Part shown: in pieces, positions 17,606-25,154 of the stretch
Layout of the letters: every line of letters starts with the position of its first letter
How positions within the stretch are numbered: the first letter of the stretch is position 1
DNA from: Legionella taurinensis
GTDB taxonomy: Bacteria > Pseudomonadota > Gammaproteobacteria > Legionellales > Legionellaceae
NCBI RefSeq assembly: GCF_900452865.1
Contig: NZ_UGOZ01000001.1
Coordinates: 2,666,001 to 2,730,000 of the forward strand
Reading direction: 5' to 3'
DNA: 64,000 nt
The notes under the pieces: generated by a model
What the model was told of the DNA's origin: nothing
Seen by the model: the letters and a program-made list of their open reading frames with translations, nothing else
The model's database searches: none
Position numbers and translations under genes: made by a program

Positions 17606-18499
17606 TTGGAGATCAAAAACTACATCACGGAATGCCAGGAAAGAGCCAATCTCGCCATTCAAAGCTACTTACCCTGCATCCAATCCTACCCGCCCGCGTT
17701 GCACGAAGCCATGGCCTATTCTGTGTTAAATGGGGGAAAGCGCATTCGTGCGGCGTTTGTATACTCCATCGGCGAACTGTTTCACGGAGAAGAGGCCTTA
17801 TTGGATGGATTGGCCGCCGTCATTGAAATAATCCACGCTTTTTCACTCATCCATGATGATCTGCCCGCGCTGGACAATGATGATTTGCGCCGCGGCAAAC
17901 CAACCTGCCACAAAGTGTACGGTGAGGCGGTCGCCATTTTGGCTGGGGATGCCCTGCACACACTGGCATTTAACATTCTCGCTAATCTGGCATTTAACTA
18001 CAAACAGTTAAAACCTGAGAACGGGTTAAAAATGATCGATATTCTAACTCAGGCCATCGGCTCAAGCGGCATGGTGGGCGGTGAAGTACTCGACCTGCAG
18101 GCAGTCGATACTCACGTGACCGTTGACGATCTTGAAACCATTTACCGCATGAAAACAGGCTGCCTTATCAGCGCTGCTGTCGTTTTTGGCGCCTTAGCCA
18201 GCACCGATGATTCGGATCTTCTTCATTTACTGCAGCAGTTTGGTTTGTTAATCGGAATCGCCTTTCAGATTCATGATGACATCATCGGCATTGAGTCCAG
18301 TACAGCGATTCTTGGAAAATGCCAGGGCAATGATTTGAAACGGAACAAGCCCATCTATCCGGTGCTGACAGGCATTAACAAGGCTAAAAAAGCAGAAAAA
18401 GCCTTTTATTGCAAAGCCTTGTCCTGCCTGGATCACATGCCTGTTCAGACTGATAAAGTCAGAGGCATTGCCGACTTTATACTGCAGCGCAATTATTAA
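17606..18499 (+). CDS. IspA-like prenyl diphosphate synthase with an atypical second Asp motif
   Basis: A 297-residue trans-prenyltransferase close in layout to E. coli IspA. It makes C15 or C20 diphosphates from IPP and allylic primers. The first Asp motif DDLPALD (84-90) with the following NDDLRRGKPTCH is intact. F79, five residues before it, suggests a C15 product. The second motif reads DDIIGIE (224-230): G228 replaces the usual last Asp of DDxxD. The start is a TTG at 17606 with GGAG nine bases upstream. The downstream terpenoid-enzyme gene uses a Shine-Dalgarno inside this stop codon, so the two are a unit. It is not beside xseB or dxs, so it is probably not the housekeeping ispA. Confidence 0.82.
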   Translation: MEIKNYITECQERANLAIQSYLPCIQSYPPALHEAMAYSVLNGGKRIRAAFVYSIGELFHGEEALLDGLAAVIEIIHAFSLIHDDLPALDNDDLRRGKPTCHKVYGEAVAILAGDALHTLAFNILANLAFNYKQLKPENGLKMIDILTQAIGSSGMVGGEVLDLQAVDTHVTVDDLETIYRMKTGCLISAAVVFGALASTDDSDLLHLLQQFGLLIGIAFQIHDDIIGIESSTAILGKCQGNDLKRNKPIYPVLTGINKAKKAEKAFYCKALSCLDHMPVQTDKVRGIADFILQRNY

Positions 18500-18511
18500 G
18501 GACATTTGCCT

Positions 18512-19489
18512 ATGGATGACACGGATTTTCAAAAAAAAGTACACCATCACTTTCCTGAAGGCCTGACCGGGATGTTTACAGCTGGCTCGACACGAAGCAG
18601 TTATATTCTTGAACAGTCACAATCGTCTTCAACCACAGGCGACATTGACAATTTAGCCGACTACTTTAATTACTGCATCGAAAAACTGCACGCGCTTATG
18701 ACGATGTTTTTTAACCTGGGCGGAAAGTATTTCATCCTGCTGGGAATCATTTTCCCCAAGATTGAAGCACCCAATCGATCGCAGGAATACCAGGATAAAA
18801 TTTTTGCAGGTTACCGCCGCTTTTTAAATGACGACATGGCCAATTTTTTCATTGACAACAAAATAGACCCCTATTTTTTGAATATAGAATCCTGGCTTCA
18901 TCCTTATCTGCCTTCGGAAGTTCACGCACTGGCCCATCATTACCTGCAATTTAAAAACACGATTCCGCACCACCCCGATCATCGCAAAGTAATTTTTGAT
19001 TTGAGCGTTCAACCTCTCTATGCCATCTGGGATATCATGGCAAACCGGGATGACAATAAAGATCTATGGTTTAAAAGCCAGATCAAGGCAATTGAGGCAT
19101 CGGAACTGGGTTTGGAAATGACTTCTCAGTTTTTATTTGAGCAATGGGTTGAACAAAGCTGTGGGATTAAGATTCCCGCCCCGCATTTTTATTTAGCGAG
19201 CAGCTCCAGGGGCACATTAAAATTCGTGACGTCCCTGCCATCCATCCATTCGTTCTCTCATTACATCAAGCTTTTCTTTACGCCATACCCTGTGTTTTGG
19301 ATGCAACAAGCCACGCTGAAACGAATCATTGAGGAAATCATGTGCCCCAAAACGGCCACAGCAAAAGGAGTGGATTATCGTGGTGCGTATTCAAAAGAAC
19401 AATTGCAATCCGAATACGAGCGCATTAAAAAATTAGCAGAAGATCCTGAATCGACTCTGGGACTTTCGCGATGCTTTGGTAACCATTGA
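18512..19489 (+). CDS. Divergent Rv3378c-like protein, putative terpene cyclase/transferase
   Basis: A 325-residue soluble protein. By eye its C-terminal third follows the same pattern as Rv3378c and the 11405 protein: a GTLKF segment, FTPYPVFWMQQATLKRII, then DYRGAYSKEQLQSEYERI and an ending LGLSRCFGN. The N-terminus has GSTRSSY (25-31) where relatives have DGTRRWF, so the catalytic Asp and one Arg are missing. AAGGA (18498-18502) overlaps the stop of the prenyl synthase and sets the ATG at 18512, so translation is probably coupled. Most likely it acts on the diphosphate made by its partner. Membership in the family is an inference from pattern, not from a search. Confidence 0.6.
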   Translation: MDDTDFQKKVHHHFPEGLTGMFTAGSTRSSYILEQSQSSSTTGDIDNLADYFNYCIEKLHALMTMFFNLGGKYFILLGIIFPKIEAPNRSQEYQDKIFAGYRRFLNDDMANFFIDNKIDPYFLNIESWLHPYLPSEVHALAHHYLQFKNTIPHHPDHRKVIFDLSVQPLYAIWDIMANRDDNKDLWFKSQIKAIEASELGLEMTSQFLFEQWVEQSCGIKIPAPHFYLASSSRGTLKFVTSLPSIHSFSHYIKLFFTPYPVFWMQQATLKRIIEEIMCPKTATAKGVDYRGAYSKEQLQSEYERIKKLAEDPESTLGLSRCFGNH

Positions 19490-19608
19490 TTTTTGCTGAA
19501 TAGCGAAATGGCCTATCATGGCCCTCATTGTAAAACCCACACCCTGACAGAACAATATATCACCACACGGTCTATACTTTACCCAGGTATTAGCAAACGA
19601 GGTAAGTC

Positions 19609-19788
19609 ATGAAACAGCACAAAACGCCCAAGAAAAAAACTAAAACATTGTCCAAAGAGGACTTAAATCAAGTCTCTGGCGGTAACCGTCAACCCAATTT
19701 CGGCACTCAGGTCAGAGAGGGCTTCGAGAGAATGGTTCCCGATGTTGACAGAATCATTGACCATTTCAACAACAAACGCAACCGATAA
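19609..19788 (+). CDS. Short peptide with a double-glycine leader (bacteriocin/RiPP precursor-like)
   Basis: A 59-codon gene. The first 25 residues are Lys-rich and end in LSKEDLNQVSGG, which is the classic class II bacteriocin/RiPP leader pattern in which a C39 peptidase-transporter cuts after GG. The remaining 34 residues begin NRQPNFGTQ and are charged and amphipathic (FERMVPDVDRIIDHF) with no cysteine. GAGGTAA lies five bases before the ATG, and TATACT at 19573-19578 is a possible -10 element. It is 119 bases after the terpenoid pair on the same strand and is followed by a hairpin. No C39 transporter is in this window. The role could be antibacterial, signalling, or a substrate for modification. 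Confidence 0.65.
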   Translation: MKQHKTPKKKTKTLSKEDLNQVSGGNRQPNFGTQVREGFERMVPDVDRIIDHFNNKRNR

Positions 19789-19808
19789 GCATTGACTCGA
19801 TTGAAGCT

Positions 19809-19843
19809 GCAGGGAAACCACGTCCCTGCGGCCATATCTTTTT
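19809..19843 (+). terminator. Terminator after the double-glycine peptide
   Basis: GCAGGGA (19809-19815) pairs with TCCCTGC (19823-19829) around a 7-base loop; a short T run (19839-19843) follows nine bases later. It lies 20 bases after the peptide stop. Confidence 0.5.
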
Positions 19844-19907
19844 GTCATAGAAATTGACAAGAACGCCTGGTTTTCGCTAGCATCATGCTTCCCGTAGAGG
19901 CTGGTGA

Positions 19908-19940
19908 TTACAACTATTCTCGATCCTTCCCGAGTTGTAA
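19908..19940 (+). other. Possible structured leader of the zinc-ribbon gene
   Basis: TTACAACT (19908-19915) pairs perfectly with AGTTGTAA (19933-19940). A competing inner pair CTCG/CGAG (19919-19922, 19931-19934) shares bases with it. The element lies 57 bases upstream of the zinc-ribbon gene start. I cannot match it to a known riboswitch class. Confidence 0.25.
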
Positions 19941-19996
19941 CGACAATCCTTCCTTAGGGCGAGGGGTACTTTAAATGGATTTCTTAAGGTATCTCT

Positions 19997-20908
19997 ATGT
20001 TCAAAGCCGCTTCAACCCCCACGTTGTCAATCAATCTTGATGAGTATCCCGGAGGCGTGGCCGCCTGGGGAGCCTTACCGGCTGTCTTTGACAGTTACAA
20101 TCAGGGCTTCGACCGCGGTGTTCACCTGCATGCCCGCCGCACCGATCCCGGCAAAAAACAAATCGACCAATCCTTTGCCGAAGTGGAGGTCTGCTGGGAA
20201 GATAAGCGGTTACTCTTGACGGAAGAAAGCGCGGTCCATTTTACCTTAAGTTCAATATTTAATTTCCCAATGCTTAGTCTCGATTGCAACCACTGCGGCC
20301 GGGAATTACTGGACACGGGAATGTCGGCGGTGATTCCATCCTTCGATCACTACTGCCGTTACTGTGGCGAGCTTACCCAGAGCGAACAACGCTGCGCCGT
20401 CAATCCCATTCTGCGATTTAAGCATTACCTGGGTGATGGTCAGGTCAAACGGCCGGTAGTCATTCCCTCGCGTCAAATCATTCTTGATGCCGATAGTTAT
20501 CCTGGCGGCTTCCAGATTTGGGGTTCTAATCCCTCCATTCTCTGGACAGCGAAACGGCAGGAAGAAAGCGCCATCCATGTGCATGCCTACGACAAACGGG
20601 GTAAGCGCATTGTCGACAACACTTATGGCACCGTGTGGGTGATGGGTCAGTTGCTGGACATTGAGATGGTCCGGGTTCTGCAGATTCAGCAGGCCCTGCC
20701 CCCTTTACAAGGCTATTTGAAAAGTTATCATTGCCCTCGGTGCAATCATCCGCATTTCGATCAGGCGCTTTTGGCCGTCATACCGCATCAGGAGCATGCC
20801 TGTGACCAATGCCATACCGTCTTTAGCACCCCAAGAGCCATCAGTAATCCTGCGCTGGCGCTGTTAAAACAACTCGCCGCAGCCACCCGGGAGGTCTGCC
20901 ATGACTAA
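19997..20908 (+). CDS. Tandem-duplicated zinc-ribbon protein of unknown function
   Basis: A 303-residue soluble protein made of two similar halves of about 150 residues. Each begins with a YPGG...WG segment after a Val/Ile-rich strand, contains a central HLHARR- or HVHAYD-type piece, and ends in a four-cysteine zinc ribbon: CNHCG with CRYCG in the first, CPRCN with CDQCH in the second. The two halves each probably bind one zinc. I do not recognise the family. AAGG lies eight bases before the ATG. Its 3' end overlaps the Nudix gene by 8 bases, so they are co-translated and may act on the same nucleotide or nucleic-acid process. Confidence 0.75.
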   Translation: MFKAASTPTLSINLDEYPGGVAAWGALPAVFDSYNQGFDRGVHLHARRTDPGKKQIDQSFAEVEVCWEDKRLLLTEESAVHFTLSSIFNFPMLSLDCNHCGRELLDTGMSAVIPSFDHYCRYCGELTQSEQRCAVNPILRFKHYLGDGQVKRPVVIPSRQIILDADSYPGGFQIWGSNPSILWTAKRQEESAIHVHAYDKRGKRIVDNTYGTVWVMGQLLDIEMVRVLQIQQALPPLQGYLKSYHCPRCNHPHFDQALLAVIPHQEHACDQCHTVFSTPRAISNPALALLKQLAAATREVCHD

Positions 20909-21323
20909 GGTGTTACAACCCACGATAATAAAAGCCGGCGCCTTGATTCTCGACGCCAATCACCGCGTCCTTGCTGTTCATAAGCGCGGCAAACCACCCA
21001 TGGAATTGATAGTCCCGGGGGGGAAAATCGAGACGGGAGAGACTGATGAGCAGGCTTTGCGACGCGAGTTGCAGGAAGAATTACAGGTGGAACTGCTCGC
21101 TGCCACTCTGTTTGGTCATTTTCAAGCCAAAGCCATTTATGAAGACGCCTTACTGATAATGCGTGTTTATCGGGTTAGCATTCAGGGCATCCCCTCACCC
21201 GGACAGGAAATCGATGAATTAGTCTGGCTTGATGCCAATTACCCAACCAGCGGTTATCAATTTGCCTCTATTTTAGGACAACAGATTTTACCTCGACTTT
21301 TCCCTGAAACCGCGGATCTCTGA
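20901..21323 (+). CDS. Nudix hydrolase
   Basis: A 140-residue pyrophosphohydrolase. The Nudix box runs from GGKIETGETDEQALRREL into QEEL, which gives the G-x5-E-x7-RE-x2-EE metal site; the usual following glycine is replaced by Gln. The beginning (AGALILDANHRVLAVHKRG) resembles MutT-like enzymes. Family members cleave nucleoside diphosphates linked to another group; the substrate is not predictable here. It overlaps the zinc-ribbon gene by 8 bases. Confidence 0.87.
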   Translation: MTKVLQPTIIKAGALILDANHRVLAVHKRGKPPMELIVPGGKIETGETDEQALRRELQEELQVELLAATLFGHFQAKAIYEDALLIMRVYRVSIQGIPSPGQEIDELVWLDANYPTSGYQFASILGQQILPRLFPETADL

Positions 21324-21373
21324 GTCAATATATTGCTCTATAATTAAACCATGTGTTTTTTTAATAAATCCAA

Positions 21374-24013
21374 ATGACCCTTATTTTAGAGCAATTTCTT
21401 AAAGGCGGTAAAAATGAGCGTGTTTTGGTCACTGAGGATGCCCCCAAAGGCCGAAAACCGCAAAATTTTGAGGAATATTTACAGGTTTTAAACTTTATTT
21501 CCGCCATCCGTGAAGAAGGCAGCCAGAAATCAGCGACCGAATTGGTTAAGCAGTTGGCGGTTAAAATTTTAACCGAATATAAAAAAGAACTTGAACGAAC
21601 CAGCGCCCAATGGAACCACCCCCGGAATCCGCAACTGTTCGTTATCGCCAAGAAACTTGAAGCCATTGCCTACCTGGTGGGAGACAAACTGGTCGATGAT
21701 GTTTTTTTTGAGGACAAGGATAAAGCGACTCAGGGTTTTTCTTTCGCCTTGCTGAGGCGGATTCACCGCGAAAAGAAATCCTATGAAGGGGATAACTTTC
21801 TGGCTCGGGAACAGGAGGGCCTTAAGTTTGCTCATTTCGATCGCCATAAACTCGCCGTGCAGTTGATGCTGCGGGTTTTATCACCCCGCTACATTAATCA
21901 GAGCAATGACCAGGTCTGCGGCGTCAACAGCTTTGTCCATAACATCGCCTTAATGAACCCGCTGGTGTATGTCAAAATGGTGGATCAATTGGTCACCCGC
22001 GGTGAATTTGATTTCAGCACCCTGTTTAAACAGCACGGCGACTTCAAGGTTCAAATTACGGAAACCGCTATTTTTGAAAAGGCGGAAGAAACCGGCCATG
22101 ACGGTATCCAGGATGCTGACCACATCATTTTAAACGGCATTCGCTCCTCACAAAATATTTTACACACTTACCGCAGCGAAGGCCCTGAATTCATCAAGCA
22201 GATTTTCGGCGTCAGCATGCCCAATGAATTGAAGCGCTGGATGAAAGCCTCAGGCTACACCAATGTTCATACCCTGTCTTTATCCACAGAGGACTCGTTT
22301 GCGCAATTGCAATTGTTGATGGCTGATGGTTGCAGCGTGGCTTTTCTGGGGACCGGCACCCTGGCCCAGATTATTCTTGGGCAAACCAGCGCTGAAGAAG
22401 CAGGCAAGCCCGGGGCTCTGGCACAAAAACTTGATGGCCATTTTTTTGTCATTAATCAGATTCAATACGACAAAACAACCCAGGAAGTGCAACTGAAGAT
22501 CATGACCTGGGGGGAAGAACAAACCGTCACATTACCCTTGAACGTCTGGCAGCAATACCAGGGCCAGGCCACGGCGTTTGTTGGCAAAAATCCTTACATG
22601 ACGTCGCTTTTTCGCAATAAAATACGTCAATCGGTGAGTGAAGGAGACCAACCTTATTTTACTGCTGAATCCTACTGCCTGTTCATCCACCAGTTACTGT
22701 CCAACCCGGAGGCTACGTCTTTATCCAAAGCGCATCGCCAGCAGATTATTGCAACATTGCATAAAGCCTACCGGCATGATCAAGGAAAAACCTGGCTTGA
22801 GGCCGCTGTCGAGCTCAGGGATTATATCCAGGCCCTGCCGCCGGAAGAGCAAAAGGGCATGCCGTTGAATGCGGCTATTCTGGACATGGCGCTTTTTACC
22901 GAGGTCAGTTCACTGAATGACGCCTTAAACGCCAAAGCCTATTGCTTTTATGTCAACAAACGGCTTGACCATTTTCCCGACACATTGCGGTCAAGAATTT
23001 CGATAAGGCTGAATCAGGTGAATGCAGAATCCCCAAGCGATTGGGGAGAAGCGGCCTTAGCCATCCGCGATTTAATCAGGGAAGAAGAGGCCCGTGCTTT
23101 CTGTAGGGCGGCCGAGAGGACGCTTGAACCCTTCAAAGACGACATTGAAGCCATTTTAGTCTCCAGTAAAACCTGGGTGGAGGCTGAATTTAACATCCGA
23201 GGTTTGTTTTTTCATAACAATAAAGAATACCAAGCCCAACTGCCAGCCAAGGTCAAATACTTAGAGGTTCCAGCCAAGGACATCTTACTCGCTGAGGCTT
23301 CGCTTTCTGCCAATGACGAGAAAATCCGCTGGCTTGAGTACCTTCGCGCCCAACACGACCATGTCGAAATAAGACGGCAACTGCTGACCTTGTACATTGC
23401 AGAGAAAAAATGGTCCAGAGCCCTGGTGATGTTTGATCATGTGGATAATTCCATGGATAAAGCACTCCTTTGCCATGCCTTAAGAAAGGCGATGCCAGGC
23501 GGGCAATCGCTGACATCCACTCAGCCTGCCCCTGAAAAACCCGCTGCGTCCATCGCCTGGCCCTTAGTCGGATTCACCGCGGCCGGTTTGATCGGCGGCG
23601 CCTTGACCGGACTTGGCATCGCCGGCGGTTTGGGCAGCGCCCTGGCAACCGCTGCGTTAGCAGGCCCGGTCGGTTGGGCTCTCGTCGGTGTTGCCGCCCT
23701 GCTGGCCATCGGTTCCCTTGTTCTGGGTCTGGTCACGCTGAAAGGCAATACCTCTGATCCCTCCCCATCACCGCAATCCGATCCCAGCCTGGATAAACTG
23801 GAAGAACTGGCCATGAATGGCGCACCCTGTCAACTGGTAAGCCAGTTGGAGGTTAAACCAGAGGCCATCGGCCAATCCCTGCAGGAAGACGAACTGGGTG
23901 CCGGGCAGGACGCGGAAGAGAGCCTTGACCTGGCACAAGCGCTTGCTGAGGATTTTTCCGAGGAGGAAAACCACTCCGGAATGGGTTATGAACAGCAATC
24001 GCTTCAGCAATAA
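21374..24013 (+). CDS. Large protein with papain/C39-like Cys-His pair and acidic tail; candidate Dot/Icm effector
   Basis: 879 residues of unrecognised family. Around residue 180 is QVCGVNSFVHN, where C182 resembles the nucleophile of papain/C39-like peptidases. DGHFFVINQI with H356 matches the GHFVVI-type histidine of the same fold, followed by a beta hairpin and TWG where an Asp/Asn is usual. Residues about 480-720 are helical. A Gly/Ala-rich hydrophobic stretch at about 728-795 could insert in membranes. The C-terminal tail is acidic with EDFSEEE near -20, the E-block pattern of Dot/Icm substrates. TATAAT at 21339-21344 may be its -10 element; no clear Shine-Dalgarno precedes the ATG. Protease activity is inference. 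Confidence 0.7.
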   Translation: MTLILEQFLKGGKNERVLVTEDAPKGRKPQNFEEYLQVLNFISAIREEGSQKSATELVKQLAVKILTEYKKELERTSAQWNHPRNPQLFVIAKKLEAIAYLVGDKLVDDVFFEDKDKATQGFSFALLRRIHREKKSYEGDNFLAREQEGLKFAHFDRHKLAVQLMLRVLSPRYINQSNDQVCGVNSFVHNIALMNPLVYVKMVDQLVTRGEFDFSTLFKQHGDFKVQITETAIFEKAEETGHDGIQDADHIILNGIRSSQNILHTYRSEGPEFIKQIFGVSMPNELKRWMKASGYTNVHTLSLSTEDSFAQLQLLMADGCSVAFLGTGTLAQIILGQTSAEEAGKPGALAQKLDGHFFVINQIQYDKTTQEVQLKIMTWGEEQTVTLPLNVWQQYQGQATAFVGKNPYMTSLFRNKIRQSVSEGDQPYFTAESYCLFIHQLLSNPEATSLSKAHRQQIIATLHKAYRHDQGKTWLEAAVELRDYIQALPPEEQKGMPLNAAILDMALFTEVSSLNDALNAKAYCFYVNKRLDHFPDTLRSRISIRLNQVNAESPSDWGEAALAIRDLIREEEARAFCRAAERTLEPFKDDIEAILVSSKTWVEAEFNIRGLFFHNNKEYQAQLPAKVKYLEVPAKDILLAEASLSANDEKIRWLEYLRAQHDHVEIRRQLLTLYIAEKKWSRALVMFDHVDNSMDKALLCHALRKAMPGGQSLTSTQPAPEKPAASIAWPLVGFTAAGLIGGALTGLGIAGGLGSALATAALAGPVGWALVGVAALLAIGSLVLGLVTLKGNTSDPSPSPQSDPSLDKLEELAMNGAPCQLVSQLEVKPEAIGQSLQEDELGAGQDAEESLDLAQALAEDFSEEENHSGMGYEQQSLQQ

Positions 24014-24043
24014 AACTTTACTTTAAGTCGAAAAAAATCAAGG

Positions 24044-24049
24044 TATAAT
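24044..24049 (+). promoter_or_regulatory. Candidate -10 element for the 24177 gene
   Basis: A perfect TATAAT lies about 30 bases after the preceding stop. The -35 region (TTTAAG, spacer 16) is poor. It would give a leader of about 120 bases. Confidence 0.35.
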
Positions 24050-24176
24050 GGTCCTCCCATTGTCCTTATTTTGCATGAAAAAGCGGCAATAACAGGCTGT
24101 TGAGCAGGACGTTCAGACCTTGGTTATCCTGTAGTCGCTTGATTCGGCATTCATCACCCTAAAGCAGCAAATCGGC

Positions 24177-25073
24177 ATGACTTTACCGGAACAAATCAAA
24201 CACCTCCTCCCTCAGGATAAACCCCGGGAAACCATTGTGCTGATTAATCAACTCAGTCAGCAGGAACTTGAAACCCGGGCTCAGGGCAATGACGATTATT
24301 TATTTGATTTTGCCGTTCGCCACAGCCGTAATCCCCAGGTACTCCATGCCCTCATTGCCCGCTATGCCAGCCTTGTCGGTAACAAACGCTTAAAGCCATT
24401 AACCCTCGATTGCCACTCCTCTTTTTCTAATCACCTTGATGAAGCGTTCATTATGGGGAAGCTGCCCATCCTGCGGCACGGATCATTAACGCAATACAAA
24501 AACCTGATGAATCTGCAAAAAACCATTTATTGCCACCGGTTAATGGACGAGATAAAAAAACTGTCGCTTTATGGCGCCAAACTGCTCCTTGAAGTGCTGA
24601 AGCCTGCGCAAAAACAGGTGATTGAACAGGCCATTATTCAGTATGAAAAAATGCTTATCGATTACAAGGATTTCAACGCCATACTGAGTGCCAGCGAGCC
24701 GCTGGACAGGGCCGCAGAAACCTTTAAAAAAGCAGCGGTTATCCAGAAAATGGCATTTCAATTAGTGAGCCTCACCTATCAGTTCCTTGGCAACGATCAA
24801 TGCGCCTTAATTAGTTATCAAGACGCCGCCAAAGACATACTCGATTCCCACCCAGCCATTATACGAACCTGTCGAGGCCTCGGAAAAATAATAACGGACA
24901 TTGGCAACGCCATTGCCTATTACACTGGCCTTGGTCTGCTGGTCTCCTTTTCGCAGGGAAAAGTTCAGGAATTTAAAACCGGCCGCTGGACCTTGTTTGC
25001 CGTCAAATCAAAAACCCAGCAGCAACAGGAAATGATCCTCGACCTGCTTGAAACCTTCCCTCCGCTCCTCTGA
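24177..25073 (+). CDS. Uncharacterised, largely helical protein
   Basis: 298 residues, no signal peptide. It is mostly amphipathic helix, with a moderately hydrophobic segment near residues 240-262 (GKIITDIGNAIAYYTGLGLL) and a Gln-rich stretch near the C-terminus. I do not recognise the family. It lies between a candidate effector and a SNARE-like protein, all on the same strand, and each of the three has its own upstream signals, so it may also be a host-directed protein. The context is suggestive only. Confidence 0.65.
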   Translation: MTLPEQIKHLLPQDKPRETIVLINQLSQQELETRAQGNDDYLFDFAVRHSRNPQVLHALIARYASLVGNKRLKPLTLDCHSSFSNHLDEAFIMGKLPILRHGSLTQYKNLMNLQKTIYCHRLMDEIKKLSLYGAKLLLEVLKPAQKQVIEQAIIQYEKMLIDYKDFNAILSASEPLDRAAETFKKAAVIQKMAFQLVSLTYQFLGNDQCALISYQDAAKDILDSHPAIIRTCRGLGKIITDIGNAIAYYTGLGLLVSFSQGKVQEFKTGRWTLFAVKSKTQQQQEMILDLLETFPPLL

Positions 25074-25097
25074 ACATTGGTTTTTAAGATAAACATT

Positions 25098-25125
25098 TTG
25101 TCAATTTATTTGCTTTTATGATAAT
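25098..25125 (+). promoter_or_regulatory. Promoter of the R-SNARE-like gene
   Basis: TTGTCA (25098-25103) and GATAAT (25120-25125) are 16 bases apart, five of six matches each. GGGAG (25141-25145) nine bases before the ATG is the ribosome binding site. Confidence 0.55.
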
Positions 25126-25154
25126 TTAGAAAAAAACTCAGGGAGAGCCCAGAA

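Noticed and set aside
19861..19996. A known riboswitch upstream of the zinc-ribbon gene
   Set aside because: There is pairing potential, but the conserved bases of lysine, manganese, guanidine and similar classes do not fit.
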